Assembly (NCBI RefSeq): GCF_013248975.1
Contig: NZ_JABRWH010000001.1
Coordinates: 682,001 to 746,000, forward strand
Source of the DNA: Neobacillus endophyticus
GTDB lineage: Bacteria > Bacillota > Bacilli > Bacillales > Cytobacillaceae
Length of the DNA stretch: 64,000 nucleotides
Direction of reading: 5' to 3'
Position 1 is the stretch's first letter; each line of letters starts with the position of its first letter. The translations under genes and the position numbers were made by a program. The notes under the pieces were generated by a model, which saw only the letters and a list, made by a program, of their open reading frames with translations, searched no databases and had not been told where the DNA came from. Positions 8,260 through 16,928 of this stretch are shown in pieces.

Positions 8260-9024
8260 ATGTCAGCATCAATCAGTGTTCTTTTAACACTTGCAGTTTT
8301 AGTCGTTCTTCTTTTTTTATCTTCAATTCGAATTGTTCAGCAATATCAGCAGGGTGTTGTCCTTCGGTTGGGCCGTTATACTCGTTCGCTGGAGCCTGGT
8401 GTACAGTTTGTTATTCCTCTCGTCGACAGCGTCCGAAGAATCGATATGCGGATTCGTGTTGAAAATGTGGAGAATCAGGATATTATCACAAAGGACAGTG
8501 TTCCAGTCACATTAAACGCTGTCGTTTATTATCAGGCGGTCAATGCCCAAAAAGCTCTGCTTGATGTGGAGGATTACAGAAAGGCAACGAGAACCTTGGC
8601 TCAAACGATTCTCCGTTCCAACCTGGGTGCCCATACGATGCAGGAAATGTTGACAGATCAAAAGAAATTAGACGATTTATTGCGTTCTGAACTTGATCGG
8701 GCAACTGAGCCATGGGGAATAAAGGTGACAGGGGTTGAAATTCGGTCAATGGATCTTCCTGAAGGTCTTCGCCGTGCGATGGCGAAAGAGGCCGAGGCCG
8801 AACGGGAAAGAAAAGCAAAAGTAATTGCCGCCCAAGGGGAATTTGAAGCGGCTGAAAAGCTAGCTGAAGCAGCTACAGTCATTAGCAAGCAGCCGGAGGC
8901 CATGCAATTACGGATGCTGCAAACGATGACAGAAATTGCAGCCGAGAAGAATAGCACCATCCTGTTCCCATATGATGCTGCTTCAGGATTAGCCAGCTTA
9001 TTTCGAAAAAGTCAAGAACAATAG
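8260..9024 (+). CDS. Slipin / stomatin-like SPFH domain protein
   Basis: This 254-residue membrane-associated scaffold has one N-terminal hydrophobic segment (about residues 4-24). It continues with the SPFH/Band 7 domain, visible as QQYQQGVVLRLGRYTRSLEP and VPVTLNAVVYYQ. A Glu/Ala-rich helix AKEAEAERERKAKVIAAQGE and the C-terminal motif LRMLQTMTEIA complete the slipin type. Slipins oligomerise in membrane microdomains, often with an NfeD partner; none is adjacent here. GGGAGATG precedes the start and the gene stands alone. Confidence 0.92.
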   Translation: MSASISVLLTLAVLVVLLFLSSIRIVQQYQQGVVLRLGRYTRSLEPGVQFVIPLVDSVRRIDMRIRVENVENQDIITKDSVPVTLNAVVYYQAVNAQKALLDVEDYRKATRTLAQTILRSNLGAHTMQEMLTDQKKLDDLLRSELDRATEPWGIKVTGVEIRSMDLPEGLRRAMAKEAEAERERKAKVIAAQGEFEAAEKLAEAATVISKQPEAMQLRMLQTMTEIAAEKNSTILFPYDAASGLASLFRKSQEQ

Positions 9025-9136
9025 GAAAAAGCGGAACTTGACGAACACAAAGTCCACTTCGTGTAGTTCAACTTTTGAATAGACTGACAATGTTAAAGGA
9101 ATTTTGTTTATTAGGTGCAAAAAGAATCACTTGTTA

Positions 9137-9167
9137 GGGGATGAACTTTTCATCCTCTATTTTTATT
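9137..9167 (+). terminator. Intrinsic terminator after the slipin gene
   Basis: GGGGATGAA (9137-9145) pairs with TTCATCCTC (9149-9157), followed by TATTTTTATT. Confidence 0.75.
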
Positions 9168-9204
9168 GCCCCTATACAATAAGGAAATATAACTTTTTTC
9201 TATA

Positions 9205-9226
9205 GAAAAAACAGCCCCAAGGGCTG
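9205..9226 (-). terminator. Intrinsic terminator of the HU gene
   Basis: On the minus strand CAGCCC-TTG-GGGCTG (9226-9212) is followed by TTTTTTC, downstream of the HU stop. Confidence 0.85.
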
Positions 9227-9278
9227 CCTGGTCTAAGGAACTTACAAGCTCCTTTGAAACTTTTAAAATGAATATTTT

Positions 9279-9557
9279 TTAACTATTTTTAACTGCATCT
9301 TTTAGGGCCTTCCCTGCTGAAAATGCAGGAACCCTTGCCGCAGCAATTTCAATTTCCTCACCTGTTTGTGGGTTTCTCCCAGTTCTTGCTGCACGATCCC
9401 GAACTTCGAAATTACCAAATCCAATTAATTGGACTTTATCGCCATTTTTTAATGCATTCGAAATCGTTTCAAATAATGCATCAATCGCTTTTCCTGCATC
9501 TTTTTTTGATAATTCACTTGCTTCTGCTACTGCATTAATTAATTCCGTTTTATTCAT
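9279..9557 (-). CDS. hup: DNA-binding protein HU
   Basis: The 92-residue histone-like protein is nearly identical in layout to HBsu of Bacillus. It begins [20 protein letters not shown], has the dimer core [20 protein letters not shown], and the DNA-binding arm [19 protein letters not shown]. It binds and bends DNA as a dimer and is a major nucleoid protein. It is a single gene with its own terminator. GGAGAG lies upstream of the ATG. Bacilli often carry more than one HU gene, so this may be a paralogue of the main hbs. Confidence 0.95.
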   Translation of the reverse strand: MNKTELINAVAEASELSKKDAGKAIDALFETISNALKNGDKVQLIGFGNFEVRDRAARTGRNPQTGEEIEIAAARVPAFSAGKALKDAVKNS

Positions 9558-9676
9558 ATCCGTATTTACTCTCCTTTAATTCTTCTAGATTTTTAGTGAT
9601 ATAACAAGTATTAACATAAATGTAGAGTTTTATAATATCTAAAGCCCTTATTTTAGTCAAAATATTAATTTTAGTG

Positions 9677-9850
9677 CTAATTTAAAGAAAATTCCCAATG
9701 ACATCTTTCATCTACAATCAGTTTGATGGGATATCCACTCATCCCATTTACCTTTACCTCACAAATTGAAGATATTGTTTTTCCATTATTAATAATACGG
9801 ATAGGTTTTGCATCTTCCTTTTTGAAAACTAAATTCCATAACAATGACAT
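9677..9850 (-). CDS. Small hypothetical protein
   Basis: This frame of about 57 residues (begins MSLLWNLVFKKEDAKPIRII) has protein-like composition and a central IPIKLIVDE-like strand pattern, but no family that I recognise. Its start falls inside the right arm of the lysP terminator hairpin and the ribosome site is weak. It may therefore be a remnant or may lack its own promoter. An upstream extension to 9895 would translate the hairpin itself and is unlikely. Confidence 0.35.
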   Translation of the reverse strand: MSLLWNLVFKKEDAKPIRIINNGKTISSICEVKVNGMSGYPIKLIVDERCHWEFSLN

Positions 9851-9883
9851 CAAAAAACGCCCTTCCAGGCGTTTTTTGATGTC
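9846..9883 (-). terminator. Strong bidirectional terminator after lysP
   Basis: GACATCAAAAAACGCC (9846-9861) and GGCGTTTTTTGATGTC (9868-9883) are perfect 16-base inverted arms with a 6-base loop. Both strands end the stem with T-rich sequence. It follows the lysP stop at once. Confidence 0.9.
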
Positions 9884-9884
9884 G

Positions 9885-11390
9885 TCATTTTCCAAATGCG
9901 GTCATATGTCCCTGCAAATCCTCAGTCTCATTCTGCTCATCATCAAAAGAGCATTGTTGAAGTGGAATGACCTTTGTTTTTTTGGCGTATTTATAGCCCA
10001 ACCAAGTGATGAAAAAGATCGGTAATCCGATGTAGGAGACGGCAATTCCATACCAATCGATTTTCCCGTTAGTAAATGCTTGATAATTTTGTCCGAGGAT
10101 AATAATGATGCACATAATTAAAGCAAGCAGCGGGCCGAATGGATACCATTTTGCCTTATACTTCAGTTTATTTAAGTCTCTTCCTTGAGCGAGATAGGCC
10201 TTGCGGAAACGGTAATGGCTTAAGGCGATGCCAACCCAGGCAATAAATCCGGTTAGGCCTGAGGCGTTTAATAACCATGTATAGACCTGATCTCCAAAGA
10301 TAGATGATAAAAAGGCCATTGCGCCAATGATAGCCGTTACTAAAAGGGCATTCATCGGAATTCCGCGACGATTAACTTTTTGTAAAAATTTAGGTGCCTG
10401 ACCGTCCTTAGCCATTGACCAGAGCATCCGTGTTGATGCATATAAGCCCGAGGTACCGCATGATAAAACAGAGGTTAAAATAACTGCATTCATAACAGAT
10501 GCTGTAAAGGCAAATCCTGCTTTCTCAAAAACAAGGGTAAACGGGCTGACCGCAATCTTGTCTACGTCCCCGCCTAACAACTGATTACTTGTGTAAGGTA
10601 TAATAAGGCCGATTACCGCAATGGCCCCGATATAAAACAATAGAATGCGCCAGAACACTTGTCTAATGGCTTTTGGGACGTTTTTATCCGGATTTTCACT
10701 TTCCCCTGCGGCAATTCCAACAAGCTCTGTTCCTTGGAAGGAAAAGCCGGCGATAAAGAAAATACTTAATATGGAAAGAAAGCCGCCACTGATTGGGGCG
10801 TGACCGATTGTAAAGTTTTTAAACCCAATATACTTGCCGCCAAGAATCCCAAAAATGGTTAGCAGGCCAACTGCAATAAAAACAATAATCGTAATAACTT
10901 TTACTAAAGAAAACCAAAACTCTGACTCACCATAACTTTTAACGGATAAGGCATTTAATAAAAAGATAAGTCCTAAAAACAGTACGCTCCATACAATGCT
11001 TGGTACGTTCGGAAGCCAAAATTTCATAATAATTGCCGAGGCTGCGATCTCAACTGCCAAAGTTATAGCCCAGTTAAACCAGTAATTCCAACCGAGTGCA
11101 AACCCTAATGAAGGATCGATGAAACGGGTAGCGTAAGTAGCAAAGGATCCCGAGACAGGCATATGGGTGGCCATTTCACCAAGACTCGTCATTAAAAAAT
11201 AAACCATAATTCCAATCGCACCGTAAGCAATCAGTGCGCCGCCCGGTCCTGCTGTCCGAATCGATAATCCTGTTGCCAAAAACAGCCCTGTTCCAATCGA
11301 TCCGCCAATTGCTATCATGGTCATATGCCTAGCCTTTAAATTGCGTTTCACATGACTAGTTTGATTCTCTTCCGAATTAATAACTTCCAT
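9885..11390 (-). CDS. lysP: Lysine-specific permease (APC family)
   Basis: This 501-residue transporter has about 12 membrane segments. The N-terminal signature NLKARHMTMIAIGGSIGTGL, the segment FALGWNYWFNWAITLAVEIA and the segment GFSFQGTELVGIAAGESENP all match the LysP subgroup of amino acid permeases. It should import L-lysine by proton symport. Its position just downstream of yokU-kamA and the lysine pathway genes supports that substrate. A terminator-like hairpin lies between them, so it may be transcribed both separately and by read-through. A perfect hairpin terminator follows. Confidence 0.9.
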   Translation of the reverse strand: MEVINSEENQTSHVKRNLKARHMTMIAIGGSIGTGLFLATGLSIRTAGPGGALIAYGAIGIMVYFLMTSLGEMATHMPVSGSFATYATRFIDPSLGFALGWNYWFNWAITLAVEIAASAIIMKFWLPNVPSIVWSVLFLGLIFLLNALSVKSYGESEFWFSLVKVITIIVFIAVGLLTIFGILGGKYIGFKNFTIGHAPISGGFLSILSIFFIAGFSFQGTELVGIAAGESENPDKNVPKAIRQVFWRILLFYIGAIAVIGLIIPYTSNQLLGGDVDKIAVSPFTLVFEKAGFAFTASVMNAVILTSVLSCGTSGLYASTRMLWSMAKDGQAPKFLQKVNRRGIPMNALLVTAIIGAMAFLSSIFGDQVYTWLLNASGLTGFIAWVGIALSHYRFRKAYLAQGRDLNKLKYKAKWYPFGPLLALIMCIIIILGQNYQAFTNGKIDWYGIAVSYIGLPIFFITWLGYKYAKKTKVIPLQQCSFDDEQNETEDLQGHMTAFGK

Positions 11391-11515
11391 TCATGTCCCA
11401 CCTTTATTAAATAAATGAAAAGTCTATATCCCTAAAAATACACAATTTTATTGAAAAGAGTAAATTTTCAGATATTAAAAAGCATGATTAGCGGATGATT
11501 TTCAGATTAAAAGAA

Positions 11516-11557
11516 TTTCCCATGGATGGTTATATGCAACCCACCCATGGGGAAAAC
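11516..11557 (-). terminator. Intrinsic terminator after yokU
   Basis: TTTCCCCATGGGTGGG on the minus strand pairs, with small bulges, with CCATCCATGGGAAA, then TTCTTTT. It lies just after the yokU stop and ends the lysine pathway operon. Confidence 0.75.
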
Positions 11558-11573
11558 TCTTTTACCCAACTTA

Positions 11574-11855
11574 TTATTTCGAAAAATCAAAGTAGTTTCG
11601 TTTCAGGATCCGAGGCACTGCCATCAATGTTTCATATGTCATGCTTTTTTCCAACTTGGTGGTATTAATTAGAAACAACTGATCCTCTATTTCCTTTACC
11701 ATTTCATCACTTTGATAGGTCATGCCGCAATTTGAGCAATGAACGGAAGGTGTTTCGCGAATTTCAATTGTTTTCGTACCGTCTGGTAGCTCCCAATATA
11801 CGGTATTGTTTGTTCTTTCTGCCTTATCAGATCCGCACCATTGACAATTCAACAT
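11574..11855 (-). CDS. yokU: YokU family zinc-ribbon protein
   Basis: This 93-residue protein carries two CxxC pairs (CQWCGSDK near residue 4 and CSNCGMTY near 40). They should bind zinc in an MqsA-like N-terminal fold, followed by a helical tail. In B. subtilis yokU sits beside kamA, as here. The function is unknown; some members are annotated as putative antitoxins. Its start overlaps the kamA stop by one base, so the two are co-translated. No toxin partner is visible nearby. Confidence 0.85.
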   Translation of the reverse strand: MLNCQWCGSDKAERTNNTVYWELPDGTKTIEIRETPSVHCSNCGMTYQSDEMVKEIEDQLFLINTTKLEKSMTYETLMAVPRILKRNYFDFSK

Positions 11856-13264
11856 TATTCTTCCACCGCTCCTACTGTTTCGAATTTATTGATTTGCGCT
11901 TGGAATTTTTTCTCCTTTAATTCGTCACGCTTCTCACGCTTATCTTTTAATGAGCTGTGTTCAGGATTGTTGTTATAGGTTTTGCGGCGATCCAGGCGTT
12001 TCAAACCTTCAGGAATTAAATTGAATTTCGTATCATCAATCACGGATAAGACACCATTGCTTTCAAATTTCTCAAATACTTCAGGATAAACCTTTTTGTA
12101 ATAATCCTCTGCAGTGCCAGGATGGTAATTTTCCGGCTCCGGATAAGAGGTAATGACTCCTTCAAAGTTGCGCAGCACCACTTTATTGGAGCTTTGGGAA
12201 ATAATATAATTCGGCTGCAACGGAATTTTGCCGCCTCCTCCCGGTGCATCGACGATAAATGTCGGAACCGCATAACCGGAAGTATGTCCGCGCAGACCTT
12301 CCATGATTTCCAATCCTTTACTGATTGGTGCACGGAAGTGGCCGATTCCTTCAGATAGATCACATTGGTAAATGTAATATGGACGGACACGAATTTTCAC
12401 AAGATCATGCATCAGCTGCTTCATGATCGGAACACTGTCATTAATGCCTGCTAGAATAACGGATTGATTTCCAACTGGAACCCCGGCATTTGCCAGCATT
12501 TCGCATGCGCGCTTAGACTCTTCCGTAATTTCCATGGAGGTATTGAAATGAGTATTCAGCCAAACTGGATGATATTTTTTCAAAATTTCGCAGAGGTTTT
12601 CAGTAATCCGCTGCGGGAATACAACAGGCGCCCGTGTGCCGATGCGGATGATTTCCACATGCGGAATCTCGCGCAGATTTTTTAAGATATATTCTAAAAT
12701 CGTATCGTTGATTAATAATCCGTCTCCACCGGAGATAAGAACATCTCGAATTTGCGGTGTGGAAGCGATATATTGGATGGCTGCGTCCAGCTGTTTCTTT
12801 GGTACACCCATTCCAATTTGTCCAGAGAAACGTCTTCTAGTGCAATAACGGCAGTACATTGAACATTGATTGGTGACTAGGAATAACACGCGATCAGGGT
12901 AGCGGTGTGTTAAACCTGGTACTGGTGAATCCTCATCTTCGTGAAGCGGATCCTCCATATCATATCTTGTTTTGTACACTTCCTGCGAAATCGGTACAGA
13001 CTGCATGCGAATCGGGCATCTTGGATCATCTTTATCCATTAGAGATGCATAATAAGGAGTAATATTTAATGGAATCGTTTTGGTAGAGATTTTAACCCCT
13101 TCCTCTTCCTCAGGAGTCAGGTCGACGACTTTTTTCAAGTCATCCAGTGTTTTAATGGTATTTGTCAACTGCCACAACCAATCGTTCCACTGCTCATCGG
13201 TTACATCCTTCCACAGTTCGATTTCTTTCCAATGTCTTTTCGGTTTGAATAAAGTGTTTCTCAT
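11855..13264 (-). CDS. kamA: Lysine 2,3-aminomutase (radical SAM, PLP)
   Basis: The enzyme converts L-lysine to L-beta-lysine. Counting from the chosen start, the radical-SAM cysteines are C134, C138 and C141 in TNQCSMYCRYC, and DAPGGGGKIP holds the PLP-lysine region. Length from ATG 13264 is 469 residues, which fits the family. That start follows GAGGAGGGGA. A longer frame to 13372 adds an unrelated basic leader and is rejected. It is part of the operon that can take lysine to succinate, and also supplies beta-lysine for N-acetyl-beta-lysine synthesis. Confidence 0.95.
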   Translation of the reverse strand: MRNTLFKPKRHWKEIELWKDVTDEQWNDWLWQLTNTIKTLDDLKKVVDLTPEEEEGVKISTKTIPLNITPYYASLMDKDDPRCPIRMQSVPISQEVYKTRYDMEDPLHEDEDSPVPGLTHRYPDRVLFLVTNQCSMYCRYCTRRRFSGQIGMGVPKKQLDAAIQYIASTPQIRDVLISGGDGLLINDTILEYILKNLREIPHVEIIRIGTRAPVVFPQRITENLCEILKKYHPVWLNTHFNTSMEITEESKRACEMLANAGVPVGNQSVILAGINDSVPIMKQLMHDLVKIRVRPYYIYQCDLSEGIGHFRAPISKGLEIMEGLRGHTSGYAVPTFIVDAPGGGGKIPLQPNYIISQSSNKVVLRNFEGVITSYPEPENYHPGTAEDYYKKVYPEVFEKFESNGVLSVIDDTKFNLIPEGLKRLDRRKTYNNNPEHSSLKDKREKRDELKEKKFQAQINKFETVGAVEE

Positions 13265-13401
13265 CCTAGTCCCCTCCTCAATTTTTTGACCATAGTGATG
13301 ATTTCTCCCCTGCTGTCCATTTTTAAGAAAGCCTCTGTTCGATCTGGCTGTTGATTTTTGCACCGTCAACATTATTCCAAATCACCAGTGATCACATTTC
13401 T

Positions 13402-13881
13402 TTAAGTAATGATGTATTCCATGTAGTAGCGATGCTCCCCTTCGCCAAATTCATCAGACCTCGTGTCTTTAATGACGAAGCCCAGTTTTTCGTAGAGCTT
13501 AATGGCTGCCTCATTTTTAGTGCTGACCGTTAAACACACTTTCTTAAATTGATCCTGTTTTAAAATCGGGTAGATATCCTGTAAAAATAATTTACCGATT
13601 CCTTTCCCTTGCTGGTCGGAACGGACATAGAATCCGAAAATGTAGGCTTTATGAATATCATGGTAATCTCTCAATATCTCACAAATCGCAACAGGACGCC
13701 CGTCGTGATCCTGCCAGTATTGAAGGAGCTTTCCATAACGCGCCAGCGGTATCAACGTTTGTTCATCCACTGCTCCCATCCCCGGGAATGCATCTTTTTC
13801 CAACTCCATCATCATTTTCAGCTGCTTTGGATTTAATGATGATGCCACTTCGACATAGTAGGATTTATTCATTGTTTCCAT
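13402..13881 (-). CDS. GNAT N-acetyltransferase, probable beta-lysine acetyltransferase
   Basis: This 159-residue GNAT enzyme has the acetyl-CoA motif VRSDQQGKGIGKLFLQDIYP and the C-terminal NEAAIKLYEKLGF. In the place usually held by ablB/yodP next to kamA, it most likely acetylates the 6-amino group of beta-lysine. It is much shorter than AblB/YodP proteins (about 270-280 residues), so it is an analogue or a reduced form rather than a clear orthologue. The start overlaps the M81 stop by 13 bases, with AGGGGG upstream. Confidence 0.75.
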   Translation of the reverse strand: METMNKSYYVEVASSLNPKQLKMMMELEKDAFPGMGAVDEQTLIPLARYGKLLQYWQDHDGRPVAICEILRDYHDIHKAYIFGFYVRSDQQGKGIGKLFLQDIYPILKQDQFKKVCLTVSTKNEAAIKLYEKLGFVIKDTRSDEFGEGEHRYYMEYIIT

Positions 13882-15389
13882 GCTGATGTCCCCCTTGCTT
13901 CTACCTTATATTTACAATCATCCAATGGCCAGATTGGCCTTGGAATGTGTTGATACGGAAAATTTGTTAAACGGTTCGATGCAACACCTGGCGCATCAAC
14001 ATAAATGACTCGACTGATGATGGAATCAAATGCTGCCCGGAAATGGTTTTTCGCTTTTAATCCGAGAATTCGCTTCGTCCCCGGCTCCAACCCGATATGG
14101 CGAAACATTTCCGGATCATTTGCCGACATCGGCCTGCCGATCAAGAGGATGTCCATATTGCCAGTGCGGATATGTGCTGCCCCTTTCAAATCAACCCGTA
14201 AATGCTGATTAAACGGGCCTGAATTATAAAAGATTCCATCCGAAATGGCGATGACCGTTGCTTCCACGACAACTGGAGCACCGAATTCAGGCGATACTTT
14301 TCCTCCAAGAGCCAAAGTGACGTTGTTCCCTACTCCAGCTTGACGGCATGCTTCAATGGATTCAGGATCATAAAGTCCGCCAAATAGGGTGTTTGGAAGG
14401 TTCAGTTTGACCATTTCCTTGAGCAGTTCTGTCGTATCTCCGCTCCCGCAGCTTAAAGGATTGTCTGAGATATCCGCCAAGGCAATCGGCTTCACTTCAT
14501 CCATTGTCAGAGCCCATTCCAGCGCTTCTGATACATTAGGCAAATCCATTAAGAATTCTTCTCTTACCTCCCAATACAAGGAAGCCATTTTTTTGGCTGT
14601 TTCTTTTCCTTTTTTCGGGTCAAGTCCCACAACGAGAATGCTCGCCCCCACCATCGGAATATCGGAATACGGGAAGCCGCCAAACACGGAGACGTTATAA
14701 ATTTCTTCTTCCTCTTCCGCTTGTTTTGCCCATTCCATCATTTTGTGCATCGGCCCTTCTGCTGTCCGCATATTAATCGAAGGCGGCATCATCGGCAATT
14801 TTTCAAAAGCAGCGTAAAAGACCACGTTTTCCTTCAATTGTTTTAACAAAGCGGATGCTGCGTGTACGCCTTGCTCGTACATGTCTACATGCGGATATGT
14901 TTTAAACCCAAAATGAAGCGGGGTATAGGCAATCATTTCTTCACTTAAATTGGCATGCATATCGAGGGTGGTCGCAATCGGAATATTCCATCCGACAAGT
15001 TCGCGAATCTTCCCTAGCAAATGTGCTTCCGGATCAAACAAATGCTCCACCACCATTGCTCCGTGGAGAGCAAGCAATAAACCGTCCAGTATTCCTGCCA
15101 GTTGGATCGACTGAAGCATTTGTTCTTCAATAATCGAGTAGGCTTCTGTTGAGACTACACCGGAAGGCACCGCGGCAGCACACAACAGCGGTACAATTTC
15201 AATATCCTCATGCCTTGTTAAAACATCGAGAAATCCTCCGACTTCCGTTTTTGTACTTTGATAGGCTGCATAAATCTCATCACCGTTAAAAAATCCTTCA
15301 TTTTTAAACTGTTCGATTTCGGTTTTCATCGGGGTGAAACTGTGGGATTCATGGTAAAAGAACGCAATCCCGATACGATGTTTTCTCAT
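13869..15389 (-). CDS. M81 (MlrC-like) metallohydrolase
   Basis: This 506-residue protein has the N-terminal MlrC domain: IGIAFFYHESHSFTP, the metal-binding LDMHANLSEEMIA, and HVDMYEQG with a second His. The C-terminal MlrC domain carries SGDTTELLKEM. The family includes linearised-microcystin peptidase and other amide hydrolases that use zinc. In B. subtilis the equivalent operon slot holds yodQ, a predicted deacylase. I infer that this enzyme removes the acetyl group from a 4-acetamidobutyrate intermediate. That substrate is not shown by the sequence. Confidence 0.85.
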   Translation of the reverse strand: MRKHRIGIAFFYHESHSFTPMKTEIEQFKNEGFFNGDEIYAAYQSTKTEVGGFLDVLTRHEDIEIVPLLCAAAVPSGVVSTEAYSIIEEQMLQSIQLAGILDGLLLALHGAMVVEHLFDPEAHLLGKIRELVGWNIPIATTLDMHANLSEEMIAYTPLHFGFKTYPHVDMYEQGVHAASALLKQLKENVVFYAAFEKLPMMPPSINMRTAEGPMHKMMEWAKQAEEEEEIYNVSVFGGFPYSDIPMVGASILVVGLDPKKGKETAKKMASLYWEVREEFLMDLPNVSEALEWALTMDEVKPIALADISDNPLSCGSGDTTELLKEMVKLNLPNTLFGGLYDPESIEACRQAGVGNNVTLALGGKVSPEFGAPVVVEATVIAISDGIFYNSGPFNQHLRVDLKGAAHIRTGNMDILLIGRPMSANDPEMFRHIGLEPGTKRILGLKAKNHFRAAFDSIISRVIYVDAPGVASNRLTNFPYQHIPRPIWPLDDCKYKVEARGTSAWKQ

Positions 15390-15423
15390 ACTCTCCTCCT
15401 TTGTGCCGGAAATGAGCTGTCTA

Positions 15424-16884
15424 TTAATAGTTGGTATAAATGGATTTCCACTCCGTCATCACATCAAAGGAATGGTGGGATACTTCACGGTGACCATTTC
15501 CTGACATTTTCATACCACCAAAAGCGACACCCATCTCTGCATTGGAAGTTCCGTTATTGATATAGACAAGACCACTGACTGCTTCGCGTGCAGCTCGATT
15601 CGCATAATGAAGACTTTTTGTATAGATAGCAGTGGACAAGCCGTAAATCGTGTTATTATTGATTTCCATTGCTTCTTCATAAGAATCCGCCTCTATAATG
15701 GCTAGAACGGGGCCAAAAATTTCTTCCTGGGCAATGACATCATGAGGTCGTACATTTTCGATAATAGTAGGTTCATAATAAAAACCGCCTAATTCCGCCG
15801 CACGCTTTCCTCCCAAGACGATTTTTCCGCCTTCCTCGACTGCTTTTTTCACATAGCTTTCCACCGTATGAAGCTGGCTTTCATTAACAAGCGGGCCGAC
15901 CTGGTTCCCTTCTTCTAGTCCATTTCCAATTTTCATAGACTTTGTTAATTGCACGATTTTTGCTACTAGCTCCTGTTTAATAGGACGCTCAACAATGACA
16001 CGGCTTGCTGCTGTGCAGCGCTGGCCTGTTGTTGTAAACGCAGATTTCACGATGCCATCCGCCGCTTTATCGAGGTCTGCATCTTTTAGGACGATCACCG
16101 CATTTTTTCCGCCCAGCTCCAAAGAAATCCGTTTTAAAGTTTTGCAGCTCATCTCTGCCAGCTGCTGTCCTACCTCTGTTGAACCCGTAAACGAAATCAC
16201 TTGTACGTCAGGATGTTCGGCAAGTCGGCTTCCTACTGTTCTTCCTGAACCGGTAATTAAGTTAACAACTCCTGCCGGAACACCGGCTTCAGCCAAGATT
16301 TCAACAAAAATCTTAGCCGATAGAGCCACCTCTGAAGCCGGCTTCCATACAACCGTATTACCCGCAATTAAGGCGGAGAAAATTTTGTATGAGGCAAGTG
16401 AGACCGGAAAGTTCCACGGTGTAATACATGCGGCCACGCCAAGCGGTTCGCGGACCATTCTCACGTTTCTGTCCGGAAAACCTGCAGGAACACTCTCTCC
16501 GAAGAGACGCCGTCCCTCCCCCGACATATATTGAGCCGTAGCGATAACAACACCCACTTCGCCTAATGATTCGGTCAATACTTTGCCCATTTCCATTGTC
16601 ATAACACGGGCGAGTTCTTCTTTTCGTGCTTCAAACAGTTGGCCCGCTTTCATTAAATAGGAGGCACGCTCCGGAACGGGAAGATCACGCCACATGGAGT
16701 ACGCCTTATGTGCAGATGCCACCGCTTCATCCACCTGACTAGTTGTCGCCGCAGCACAAATCCCAACCAATTCCCCTGTCGCAGGATTGACACTTTCAAA
16801 ATAGGCCTGATCATGTTCACTTACCCATTGACCATTTATATATAGATCGCCCTTCAACATCTCCGTTTTGATTTGATTTGCCAT
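15424..16884 (-). CDS. gabD: Aldehyde dehydrogenase, probable succinate-semialdehyde dehydrogenase
   Basis: This 486-residue NAD(P)-dependent ALDH has catalytic Cys290 in TTGQRCTAASR, general base Glu256 in SLELGGK, the oxyanion Asn in TPWNFP and the cofactor loop FTGSTEVGQ. The general sequence is of the GabD/YfmT/betaine-aldehyde group. Placed next to a GabT-like aminotransferase, the likely reaction is succinate semialdehyde to succinate. It starts at ATG 16884 with GGGGAGG upstream. Other omega-amino aldehydes are possible substrates. Confidence 0.85.
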   Translation of the reverse strand: MANQIKTEMLKGDLYINGQWVSEHDQAYFESVNPATGELVGICAAATTSQVDEAVASAHKAYSMWRDLPVPERASYLMKAGQLFEARKEELARVMTMEMGKVLTESLGEVGVVIATAQYMSGEGRRLFGESVPAGFPDRNVRMVREPLGVAACITPWNFPVSLASYKIFSALIAGNTVVWKPASEVALSAKIFVEILAEAGVPAGVVNLITGSGRTVGSRLAEHPDVQVISFTGSTEVGQQLAEMSCKTLKRISLELGGKNAVIVLKDADLDKAADGIVKSAFTTTGQRCTAASRVIVERPIKQELVAKIVQLTKSMKIGNGLEEGNQVGPLVNESQLHTVESYVKKAVEEGGKIVLGGKRAAELGGFYYEPTIIENVRPHDVIAQEEIFGPVLAIIEADSYEEAMEINNNTIYGLSTAIYTKSLHYANRAAREAVSGLVYINNGTSNAEMGVAFGGMKMSGNGHREVSHHSFDVMTEWKSIYTNY

Positions 16885-16928
16885 GTTTTAAACCTCCCCT
16901 TTTCGCCTCTATGCTTAAAATAAATCCT

